From contig JARWKL010000016.1 of the NCBI GenBank assembly GCA_029961685.1, forward strand, positions 3,411,207 through 3,475,206: DNA of 64,000 nt. Reading direction: 5' to 3'. Position 1 is the first letter of the stretch. Each line of letters begins with the position of its first letter. A program made the translations under genes and the position numbers. Source of the stretch: Aristolochia californica. Its lineage: Eukaryota; Streptophyta; Magnoliopsida; Piperales; Aristolochiaceae. The notes under the pieces are model-generated. The model was not told where the DNA came from, did no database searches, and was given only the letters and a program-made list of their open reading frames with translations. Positions 13,114-24,800 of the stretch are shown here, piece by piece.

Positions 13114-13708
13114 TTTCTTAAGATAACCAATGGAAAGATGGCCTAATCGTCGGTGTCATAACCATATAGTTATCTAAGCATTATCTTCACTGCTAGCTTG
13201 ATTTGTCTGACTAATTTTTGATCCCCCATTCTTTGTCAACTCCAAATAGTAGAGTTTGCCCGGTCTAACACCATAACAAATAATCTTCGGGTTAGAAGGT
13301 CCTAAAAGACACAAAATGAGGGTCAGAAGTTAGAATACAAACAAGAGTGAAAGTAATTTGGCTAACAGACAAAAGATTATATTTAAGAGATGGAACCATA
13401 AGGACAGTTTCTAATGTAAGATTATTAGATAATATAACAGATTATTCCCCAGTAATAGTAGAGTTACTACTATTGGCTGTTGAAATAACAGATTGCGGAG
13501 AAGGTAGGGTAACTTATAACTGACTGGGATCCCTTATCGTGTGATCGGATGCACCTGTATCAATAATCCAAGTTTTATTCTTATAATTTATAGAAAATAC
13601 TAATCACGGTTTTTTTTTTTGAGAAATCCCACCACTTCTGATAACCAATACTCATAACAACGTTGTTGCAAATGTCCTTTTTCTTCGAAGTGAGTGCATA
13701 CCCGGTTG

Positions 13709-14445
13709 TTACCTTTTCCAGAGAATTGAGTGTTCTGACTGCTTGATGATCCTTGTCGATTTTGGTTGACCAACATAGCCGAGTTCTCTGAGATTGGACA
13801 TAACTCCCCGTTGTTTGTCTCTATTGATATTCTCGTCTGACATATGCATATGTGCTCTCCAAATCAAGTTTTCTCCACGAACTTGATCAAACTCAGAGTC
13901 AAGCCCACTGAGAAAAATATGAACTCGAAGCCTAGCCATTGCATAGTGCAATTGGATTAACCCTTCGAATGTTCCTTCCTGAGATGTAGTTCTATGATCA
14001 ATCTCTTGAAAAATAACAACCAATTCCGTGTAGTACGTGGATAATGGTCTACCATTTTGTTTGGTGGAAAAAGATCTCTGGTTCAACTCAAATATACAGG
14101 TTTCATATGATCCATTATAGAACGTTTTTTATACTGATTCCCATATCTCCTTGGCAGTGGAGAGGCGAATAAATCGTTGCATTAGCAATGGTCTCATTGA
14201 GTCAATAAACCAACTTTTTACTCTTTGATTTTCAGTAATCCATGCTCCAAGATTGGGATCTCCAAATGCTGGTTTTCTTGTTTCGTCGGTGAGATATCCA
14301 GCTTTGTTGCGAGCGCTAATTCACATCTCCATGAGTTGGGACCATAATGAATAATTGGTCTCATAGAAGATGATTCTAGTTGGAAATGCAGAATTGTCTT
14401 AGTGGACGATAATCTATGGTGATGGGATAAGTTCGATTGATGCAC
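13709..14445 (-). pseudogene. Copia gag remnant
   Basis: Two ORF pieces, 14445-14218 and 14086-13709, resemble plant copia gag (UBN2-type). The second includes RPLSTYYTELVVIFQEIDH and a FLSGLDSEFDQVRG block. A frame break around 14100-14210 separates them. Confidence 0.75.
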
Positions 14446-14712
14446 CTGTAGTGGTGGCCATCAATTTCTGTCACTGGATTAACTAGAATAATCCCAATTA
14501 CAACTTCGTCTGGTTTGGAAATTTGGTTCGGTCTAGTCTGATCTGGTCCAATCTTAGTCCGGTTCGGGTCTAATCCGCTTTGTGGTCCGGATCAAATTCG
14601 GATCCACTGAGTTGACCTGCCGGTCTGGGTTGGTTCGAACGATAGATAAATAAAGGAACAATAGTTCCTAAGTTAAATTATTTTTTCACCTTTCTCCTTC
14701 GTTGACGATGGT

Positions 14713-14928
14713 GGTCGGCAGCGATAACAGGGCCGGTGGTGCGGTCGTCAGCGATGAGATTTTGGCTACGGGATCGTCTAGCTGCTGAGTCGCAAAAAAA
14801 TAGAGTTCGTCGACAGCAGTGATCGACGGCGATAATGTGCTGTTGGTGCGGTCGTCGGTGATCGTTGTCGGCGATGAGATTTCAACTACGGGATTGCTGG
14901 GCTACTGAGTTGCAAAAAATAGAGTTCT
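14713..14928 (-). repeat. About 120-bp tandem duplication in copia leader
   Basis: GCGATGAGATTT occurs at 14751 and again at 14871. The flanking blocks GGTGCGGTCGTC, CTACGGGAT and CAAAAAATAGAGTTC recur with the same spacing. It lies between the primer-binding site and gag. Confidence 0.7.
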
Positions 14929-15041
14929 GCAACTTCCTTCGACGGTGATTTTTTTTTCAGCTACCTCCTTTGGTGACGTCTACGACTACGGGAGCACTTA
15001 ACTCTAATCTTCGGCGATGGGAAGGAGAAGATAATATCCCC

Positions 15042-15053
15042 GCTCTGATACCA
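15042..15053 (-). other. Primer-binding site, initiator Met-tRNA type
   Basis: On the minus strand this reads TGGTATCAGAGC. It is complementary to the 3' end of initiator Met-tRNA and starts directly after the 5' LTR. Confidence 0.88.
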
Positions 15054-15277
15054 TGTGAAACCAAGACACAAACAATTGTTTCAAAGAATATTTTTCGATG
15101 ATGTATTCTTATCCGTTTAGGAGGCTATTTATAATACATTATATGCTGATTTTAGGTCCAATTTAGATCCTAAAATCAAAGAACAAAATCATGGATTGAT
15201 TTTTGAATCATGGAAATAATTAGCTTCATACAATTATGCTAATCTAATTTACATACATTCCATTACAGCTCTACACA
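15054..15277 (-). repeat. 5' LTR of the copia element
   Basis: It is 224 bp long, begins TGTGAAACC next to the primer-binding site and ends CTACACA. Its right edge lies 568 bp upstream of the HMA1 start codon. Confidence 0.82.
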
Positions 15278-15628
15278 GTTATAAATTAAAACCATATTAT
15301 TATGAGGATTTTATATATATTAATGTGATTTTCATATTTTTATGAATTATAAAATTTAAAGTAATTTTTATTTATTTACTTATTTTATCATTCGACAAAT
15401 AAATAAATAAATAATTTATAAAACAAATTATTGGTAATACTATAAATAAATAAAAAGATATATAGAATAAATTATTTTATTATTCTATTTATACAGTTTA
15501 CGCTCTGATGAGGAATCGAATGGAAAGCTATAGGTTTTATCCCACAGGTTAAATCCATGGATGCTATCATCTCCTTTATCGACAAAATGTTACAGTGAAG
15601 AAAAAAAAAGAAGGATATCAAACATCAT

Positions 15629-15645
15629 CCACGTGCATGTTGACC
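15629..15645 (+). promoter_or_regulatory. G-box and W-box-like motifs upstream of HMA1
   Basis: CCACGTGC (15629-15636) is followed within 4 bp by TTGACC. They sit about 200 bp upstream of the HMA1 ATG. Both are short motifs that occur by chance, so the regulatory role is an inference. Confidence 0.3.
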
Positions 15646-15845
15646 TCTCGACGGGAGTCCTATGGAGGGCTTCTTCTCCTTGGTAAAACTGTCTGTCATG
15701 ACAAATGGTGACCATGGAAACTGGAAATCCAAAAGCAGCTCCTCGAAATTACACCACAATGAGCTCATGGTGTGGATGATATAGCAACACTCCTAATTTA
15801 CGAGATCGACAGCCATCTGCAAAGCAATCTCCTTCCTCGTCTCAG

Positions 15846-18800
15846 ATGGTCTCCTCACTCTGTAGTCCCTCGCATCAGAGGATCCCGATTATGGACGCGG
15901 TTCCAAACTCTCTGAGGAGCACCGGGCTTCTCATGCTTACATCTAGGAAGAGAAAAGTCGCCTCATTCACTCCCCTCTACACCATCCCTTCGCCTTTCGT
16001 TCCGCGCAGATGCATCTCGCGTTTTCTCAAATCTCGTCCTCTGGTCAGTTGTGGGGCTAAGCATAATCATGACTCCCATGGAGACCACGATCACCATCAT
16101 ACTCATCAACACAATCACCATCACCAGCACCATCACCACGACTCTCATCGTGGGTTGAAGCTGAATGGGTGTCAGGAAGCTGTTCTTCGTTTCGCTAAAG
16201 CAACTAGATGGGCTGAATTGTCAGATTTTCTGCGGGAGAATCTGCATCTATGCTGCGGTTCAACGGCTCTGCTTCTCTTGGCGGCGGCTTCCCCGTTTAT
16301 TCTACCCAAATTGATCGTGAGGCCGTTTCAGAACGCACTAATTTTTTTCGCCTTCCCGCTTGTTGGGGTATGTGCATAATTTACTTCCAGATTTATTGAT
16401 ATTTGCCCTTCTTCCCTCCTATAATGGATATGTACAGTACCTGTGGTACTCTAGCTTATGTGTTTGGAAAAACAAATTCTGTCTCATGTACGTGGTTGAT
16501 GGCATCGGTCCTAATAGTTGGTATGGGTTTCTCTGTATGAGTTCATTGAGGTTTATGGTATCGGGTATAAGATGCTGTTGGGTTTACGTCTAAAAGTGTT
16601 TAAGCCTTTAAGGACTAAACAAATCGGCTACTGGGTCTAAAATTGTTGAACTAGTATGGAGGGGGAAGCCATGTGTATGGTTCTCTAATGGTACCCGAAG
16701 CTAAAATTGTTTCTCTTTGTTTAAGTTGAAGGAAATAGTAGATACTCAGGAAGTGCTGCTTTTAGGTTCAGTGGATTAAGCAAACTGTAATCTTGTAAGC
16801 CATTTGAGTGGTATATTTGACATGGACTGAATTTGTGGTTGAGATGCAGTGGAAATAAGTTTGGGAAAATTGGCAATTGGCATTAGAGTTCCTAGTAGAG
16901 ATTTCCAATTTTTCGGAGTGGGCAGTCAGCATCTCGAAAATGACTAAACTTGAGAAGAAACACAGGCAAAGAAAAGCCGACCCGTCACAAAAGTATAGGA
17001 TGGAATATTTCGTAAAACATGGTTTAGTGCATTTTCTGAGATTTTTGTATTTGAAAAAACCCACTCAAATCACAGTAGAAAAGGTGGAAATAATCCAAAT
17101 AAACAATAAGATGGAAGCAGAATGAAAGAGAAGAGAAGAAAGAGAAGAGAAGAAAGAGAAGAGAAGAAAGAGAAAAAGAAGGAGCATAAGAGTGTGGCGA
17201 AACATAGGCTGGTTGTCGATCTAATTGAAATTGACACTCCACTTTCTCTTTATTGAAAGATCTCTAAATTACAAGAGAAAGACAAAATACCGCATCGTCA
17301 AGTAGTTAAATAAATTCAATGTTAAAGCACAAAAATGCCCTTGAGCCACTATTATTCATAAATGTATGAGAGTAGGTATCGATAATGTTATTTTGAGTTA
17401 AATGATAGATATTTATTATCATCCATGAAAAATATAAATTTCTTGTAATTCTCATGAGTCAGAATACTATTTTACTTGTGAGGTGCAACACAAACATATC
17501 TATTTAGAAGTATAAATATTATATTCCCCCCTCCAAAGATACACTATAAAAATTCAATATCAGCAAATGTTAAGTTTCAAAGATATAGTTTGAAAGATAG
17601 CATTATTTAAAAAAAGAACAAGATATAGTTTGAAAGCTGAGAGAGGAGAGATCATTGGAAACATATGTTGCAGGTAGACTTATCAGTGGAAGAAGTACCC
17701 CAGAGCACACGTGTTCTGTTAGTGCCTAGCCAAGTGTTCCCAGCAAACCGGTCTAAAAAAACCGGCCCGGTAGGAACTTCTCGAAAAGCCAGCGCACCAG
17801 TGCCTAGCCCGAAGCCAGCGCACACCCGAAATTTGTCACCATCAGTTCACGTTCCTAATCCCTGCTGGCACGGGGATTCGAACACTGAACCTAGCGCCCA
17901 GCTCTGATACCATTTGTTAGTGCCTAGCCAAGTGTTCCCAACAGACCGATCTTTTATTCATTACAATACTGTTGTATTTCATTTTTAGTAATTTGATGCA
18001 CGTCATGTGTTTGCTTTTAATCTTAGGTTGTCATAGAGAGCTTCTTTTGAAGGACTGATAATCGATTCTAAAAGATTGACCAAAGAGTTTAATTTCTTCA
18101 TTTCCTTGAATTATTTGCAAGTGTCCGAAAAATCAAATGACAAAGTGAGCAGATGTTTTCCACCAACCCAATATGTCAGGTTATGTTGGCCTTAGTGGAA
18201 AAGAAGGTAATGCCTCAGGGTTTTACTTCACTTTCTTAGAGATAGGCCGGATATTATTAATCTTAAAATCATATGACTTGTCTTGCAAATTTATTTTATT
18301 TGTAATTATTATTTAAGAATGATGAGAAGTTCATTAAGAGGAAAAATCAATTATGAACATCCAAGGGAAGGTTGTCATTTGCATAATGTCTTTCATAGAA
18401 ACACCATAACATGCTAAAGTGTATGCCATAGAGATTGCAGCACAAGTTGTATGAGCCCACTATTTGAAACTGCAACAAAGGATGTTAAGTATTTCTTTGT
18501 AAAATTCAGGCAACTTGGGTAGTCTATCTTAAAAGTTGAGTGTCATTATAATTTGTGAAATTTCAAAATACATATTTTTTGACAATACTTTTTTAATAGC
18601 TTTACTGTATCTATCATTTAAAGTTATGCTTGCAAGGTGACCTCTTTGGATCAATAAAAAGTAGGGAAATCATGATTAGATGGTTTATATAATCATAGTT
18701 AAGTCGAAGATCACTGAACTGTAAATTGAATCAACTTTTGTCATAATATTTCATTGCTATATTCTTTCAAATAAATTATTTCTGTTTTTCTTTTTGAACT

Positions 18801-21800
18801 TGTGAAATTTTACCATTATTAGGCTACAACAACAGGGGAGAAGGATCAGTCCCCTAGGGGAAGGAACTTCCAAATACAAGATTGGGACGTGAAGCCCCTT
18901 CTTTGGCTAATTTATCTGCGATGCTATTGGCATACCAGAATGTGTGCTGCCAAACAATTTGAATAGCTCTACATTGTTCTTTGAACTCACCCAAGATATA
19001 TCTTATCTTCCATCATGGAGGAATGTTCTTTAGAAACCAATTTATGACCAAGGTCGGTGGAGGAATTAAAAATGTTTCATTGATATCATTACTATGATTA
19101 GCTGTCTAAAATGCAGCTAATCTCTTGATTTTTCAAATTGATTTGAAGAGTAGTCCTCTTCACCATCTCTGAATAAATCTGTATATGGCTTTTGTTTTGG
19201 TAATTCTCTAAGATAATTGCTTCTTATATATTCAGGTGTCCGCTGCACTTGATGCTTCTATGGATATTGCTGGAGCAAAAGTGAATATCCATGTGCTCAT
19301 GGCCCTTGCAGCCTTTGCATCTGTTGTGATGGGAAACTCTCTGGAAGGTGGTCTGCTACTTGCAATGTTTAATCTAGCTCATATTGGTAAATTTCCATGA
19401 GTATTGAGTCTCGCTTTTTGGTTTCAACTTTGTTTTTCCATGTAGCTTAAGTACATTGCTTTAATCTCTATTCAGCTGAAGAATATTTCACGAGGCGATC
19501 AATGGGTGATGTGAAAGAACTGAAGGAGAACCATCCAGACTTTGCCCTTGTACTGGAAGTTCCTGGAGATAGACCTCCTCATTTTTCTTCACTAACCTAC
19601 AAAAAGGTCCCTGTGCATGGCTTGGAAGTGGGTTCTTATATTTTGGTCAAAGCTGGTGAGGTTTGTGCCTAAGAACTTTTTCTTCCTTTATATCTTACTA
19701 AGATACTTGCATGTGTGTACTTTTTGTCTCCGGAAACTCTTTCTCCAGGATGGAAACCTCTTTCTTCAAATATATTTTTGAAATTGTGATGTGCTTTTAC
19801 TACACTTAGGAAGTGTTCTTGATGCTTCAAGGAAACTTTCTTGAAGGTTGTTTCTCGGATATGTTTGTTTTCTTCTCTCTGTCTCTCCCTTTTATTTTAT
19901 CATATTTTATTTTTTTCGCTGGAGTCTTGTTTATAATCTTGTTTACTTTGGTTATTCTTGTAACTATTTTTTTTTGAGAAACGCTATTCTTGTAACTATT
20001 GTTTATCCAACCGCACTCTGATTATCAGTGGAGTAATGTGAAGGTGGCCCTATCTGCGATACATGGTTTGAAAATGTCAATACTTCTCTTGTGGCTTTAA
20101 GCCGTTTGTTACTTTCACCAATGATACTGTTATAAACAGGCTGTTCCAGTAGATGGGGAGGTTTATCAAGGTCGATCTACAGTTACAATTGAGCATCTAA
20201 CTGGGGAAGCCAAACCATTGGAGAGTATGGTAGGAGACAGAATTCCAGGTGGAGCTAGGAACTTGGATGGAATGTTAATAGTTAAAGTATGCTTACTCTG
20301 TTTCTTGTTCTACTGCTTATGCTATTTGATACTTCTTTTGAAGTCTGCTTAAGAGTAATTTATTAGTGCAGTACTCTGGCTCATGTTTCTCTTTTAGACT
20401 GTCCTTGTCTGTGACTGATGCAGTGTAAAACTGGAGTAGGATTATGAATAAATACAGCAGAAGAAAATGAAACTAATAGAATCAGTGGTGAAGAAGATAG
20501 AAATTTTAATTGTAGGTGCTTGTACTTTTATTAGTATCTTCTTTTAGTAGTGTACTTTTATCTAATAAGTTCGTAAAACTTATTTTTAAGCTCCTAAAAC
20601 TGAGTTTTCTTATGAAACTTTCCATAGGCTTGCTAGACTAAGTAAGTTTACCATGGGTATGGTAAACTTTCTTAGGATGTGACTATCTCATGGCAACATT
20701 GTTAATTGAAGCATTATAAAAGAATTCTGATAGCTTATTAAGATAATTTTCTAATAATAAAGTTATCAAACCTTTTATAAAAAAAAAAAATGAAGTTATC
20801 AAACCTAGTGTCTCTGAAAACATAGAGCTATCACTAAAAAGAAGACACGTGACTTACTAACTAAAGATTTATCAAAATGAAACCCTCCTAAAATACGACT
20901 TTTGAGTGACTCTACTAAGAGTAACTCTTAAGAATGAAAAGTCTACTAAAAGAGGATAATTGGTAACTTTCTGAAAGCAGAAAATATTCTTTTTTGAAAA
21001 AAGTGAAATTATTTTTTTCTAAAGAATATAAGAGCTTCAAGAAGAAAAAGGGCAAAAGAAAAAAAAGAAAATAATAGAAACTAGAACAGCCCAACCAAGA
21101 AACAACTTAGGACAAAACTAGTTGCCCATCCTGCAGCACAATTTGCAATAGAGTTGGCCGTACTTGGGCCATGGACCAAAGAGATAGAAAGCTGATCAGA
21201 TTGGGTGGAGGCCTTCAAGTGGTAAGGCAGACCTCCAAGGATCAGAGCAAAATTGCCTTCACAATAGCTGGATTAGAAAATGCTTTTATATAAAGATTAA
21301 GGCGTTGGAGGAGGCTCTATTAAGTTTAGCTTCGATTGAACCTGTTTCACTGAGTGGGCAGGAAGACACAATCATCATGACCAACCACAGATGGACCTGG
21401 GTTGCCTCTTAAGCCCTCACCAAAATTGAGTTTAAGGTGGCAAAGTTGTGGGGGGAAGGAGATCCAAGGAGAGAGATGCTCAATAAAATAAAGATACAGC
21501 TCAGTTTTCTCCAAAATTTGTACATTGGGTATTCATATAAATGTTATACAAGGCTTGTTCAGGAATGACCGTAGCTTATTGTCTTTTCAAAGTGCAAACT
21601 TTGATGGTGAAAGCCCTCTTTTTGGTTTTTTGATAACTATAAGAAAATGAGTAGGATGGATTGGCCAACTCTCACTGAGCCAATCATCTTACTAATAGCT
21701 TGGCTAACTCAGGTGTTTCAGGATGTTTTATTGCTGTTGGGGATTCTCTTCCCCTTAGGGCTTGAGGGCTTTCCACTCCCTAGTTCAATGCTTTAATTTT

Positions 21801-24800
21801 TTTCATTTTTTTCTTTAAATTAAATCTTCTCCATTGAAAAAAAAAACCTATATGGAAATGAGGTAGTCCTCTCAAGTATCTCCAGTTAAGGACATCATGG
21901 CATGATGGTTATAGTAAGTCCCTAGAGAACTTACTGAGCCTTGAAATGGGAGGGGAGAAGGTTTCTTTAAAGAATCCAACAAGTATAGCTGGCAAAAAAA
22001 AAAAGTTTCCCAATCTTCTAAGGAATAAATTCTATACCAAGAAAAAAAAAGAGGAAAAGTATGATCAATGATTTTATTATGCTCATTACAGAATTTACCT
22101 AAAGGTTTTGGTGGATAAAATCCCTTCACATAACCAAAGAAAAAAAAGGTCGAAAATACCCTTCTTGCAAGTTGGTTGGTGTTGAAAATTTTACCCTTTG
22201 GGGATGCACCAAATGAACATATTAACTTTTACTAGCCCAATGAGCTTCCAAGCAAGAGAGGAAAGAGAGTGGATATTGTCAGGAACTGTATGATGGGAGC
22301 TGTAGGAGGTAACAGAGGAAAGTTCCAAGGGGTCACCATCCCAAATAATTTTGTTTTCCCAATTCCAGTGATAGTGAAACTAGAGAAGTTTTTCAAAAAT
22401 CTGGTAGAAAACTTCAATTGGGTCTGGACCAGTGTTCAGATAAGTACTCAATCCTTGAGACTTCTATTTGTACTTGCTAGGGAGTAGGATATATAAATCC
22501 TTGGGTGCTTGACATATCTCAATCCTTCAATTTATTTATGTCGGTATTGCTGTATTAATAGGTGTAGATCTTCATGTCATATTGGGAGCTTACAGTTTCG
22601 TGCTTATTTTTTATTATTTTAGGCTACCAAGACTTGGGAAGAATCCACACTAAATAGAATAGTTCAGCTGACTGAAGAAGCTCAACTGAATAAGCCAAAG
22701 CTTCAGCGGTGGCTGGATGAATTTGGGGAGCGCTACAGCCAGGTTGTTGTAGCTCTATCTCTGGCAGTTGCTTGCCTAGGACCTTTTCTTTTTAGATGGC
22801 CGGTTGTTGGAACTTCAGGTACTTAATTGGATCCTTTCTCATATGATTTATTCATTGTCTTTTCAACCAACTGATAAACATAATAGTGTTTTACATAGAC
22901 TGTAATGACTGGTAGATCTTCTTGTTCTGGAGCACTTCTGTGCCCTTTCTCTTCATCATTGTTACTAATGCATATAATTTTTTTAGAAGGAATTTTCATG
23001 ATTAATGGATTACCATCCTTATATTTTAAAGTTCTGATTTAAATGCTTTGTATATTTTGAGGTAGCTCCACCAGATACAAGAAAATATACGTTCCTATGG
23101 CAGCTATGTATATCACGCTCCTTTATCTGTGCATCTGTTGTCACCTTATATTTAAAAGTTCTGTTTCAAATGCTTTGTATATTTTGTGGTAGCTCTACCA
23201 GATACAAGCAAATATACGTTATGGCAGCTATTTATATCACGCTTCTTGATCTGTGCATCTGTTGTCACCTATATTTGGCCAGTTCTTTGTTATCTTGCCT
23301 TTTGTTCTCTTGATGAATTTCTGTAAATTGAAGTTACCTATTTATTTTTACCTTATTTATCTTCTTTCCTAAAATGGATTGATGATCTAATGGGACATTA
23401 TACAGTTGAATTTTTTTTCCAGGGATCACCTTAGTATTGGTTGCTTTTACAACAATGAACTGCTTTCTGAAAGCAATAAATTGGGAATTTGACTTGGAGA
23501 GATTTTAACACACTTAAACATTCAGAGGCATGGGATATGGACCTAAACTCAGCTAAATGTGGCTGCACCAGTTGTATTTTGAACAGACAGTTGCATAAAA
23601 AACCTCATTTTCCCTGCTACTTATGAAAGTACCACTCTGGATTCTTTTCCATACTGACATTTCCAAAGCCCAAAAGATTGGATGAGAGTTCATTTCCCTT
23701 CGCTTCTCTCCTCACGCCTTAGTTCTAGATGGCCATCTGCTAGGTTTCTATGTTGGCACTTGCGGAACGTATGAATCGCTACTGAAGGTGGCTAGGACAA
23801 TGATGATACATATGCATGTGCCCAAGTCTTATTGGGGTGATACTGCTTTTATTGCTTGTTTCTTGGTTAATAGAGTGCCTACGTTTGTGTTAGAAGGAAA
23901 AATTCTTATGAGGTTCTTTTACCGTCTGCGCCATTATTTTCTATTTCTCCTCGAGTGTTTGGATGTATCTGCTTTGCTCATGTATTTGGGTCTTCCAGGG
24001 ATAAGTTGTCTCCCCGAGCTATTAAATGTGTATCTTTGGGGTACTCTCGCACACAGAAGGGGTATAAATGTTTTTACACGTCCACTTGAAAAACATTTGT
24101 ATCTGCTAATGTTACTTTCTTTGAGGATGTATCGTTCTTTTCCTCTGCCTTTACCATCTGATCTTGTTGTCTCACCTGAACCGGCACCAGTTATTCATGT
24201 ACCAGTTCATCCGTCACAAGCTATCATTTTCGAGAAAACATTATAGGTATATAAATGCAGGAAAGAAGTATCACCACCGAGTCTCTCATCGGACCATGAC
24301 TCTAACTTGTCTCAAGATCCTGGAGGTAATGATCTACATCTTCCTATTGCACTCAAGAAGGGTGTCAGGAAAGGTCAAGTTACGCGGTATCCGTTATCTT
24401 AGTTTGTGCCTTTTTGTTCCTTATATGACTCCAATAAAATTTTTGTTTTGTCCATTTCTATCTGCACTATCCCTTCTTTAGTGCAGGAGGCTCTCTCGTC
24501 TCCTCATTGGATGCAAGCTATGGATGTTGAAATGGATGCTTTGATAGATCGAGGCATTTGGCAATTGTGTGATCTACCATTAGGGATTAAAGTTGTTGGC
24601 TCCCGCTAGGTTTATAATATCAAGTATAATGTAAACAGTTCTATTGAGTTGTATAAAGCTCGGTTGGTTGCGAAAGGGTATACTCAAACCTTTGGTATTG
24701 ATGTGTTTGAAACCCTTTTGCTTGTTGCTCGTTTATCATCTTTTTGTATTTTGATCTTAGTTGTACTAATCAAGAGTGGTCTACGTCAACTGGACATAAA

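Larger units (their letters stand above)
10118..15277 (-). mobile_element. Ty1/copia LTR retrotransposon, degenerate, both LTRs present
   Basis: The element is about 5.2 kb. Its 5' LTR is at 15054-15277 and its 3' LTR at 10118-10302, since it reads on the minus strand. A primer-binding site lies directly inside the 5' LTR and a purine-rich tract next to the 3' LTR. In element order the remnants are gag (14445-13709), integrase (13113-12233), reverse transcriptase (about 11880-10880) and RNase H (10644-10312). Integrase lying before RT is the copia arrangement. Stops and frameshifts break it in many places, so it is not autonomous. No exact target duplication is visible: GTTA occurs at both flanks but shifted by a base. 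Confidence 0.9.

Noticed and set aside
17872..17912. tRNA gene suggested by GTTCGAATCCCCG on the minus strand
   Set aside because: No cloverleaf or acceptor stem can be made around it. The neighbouring CTCTGATACCA and the flanking direct repeats fit a retroelement.
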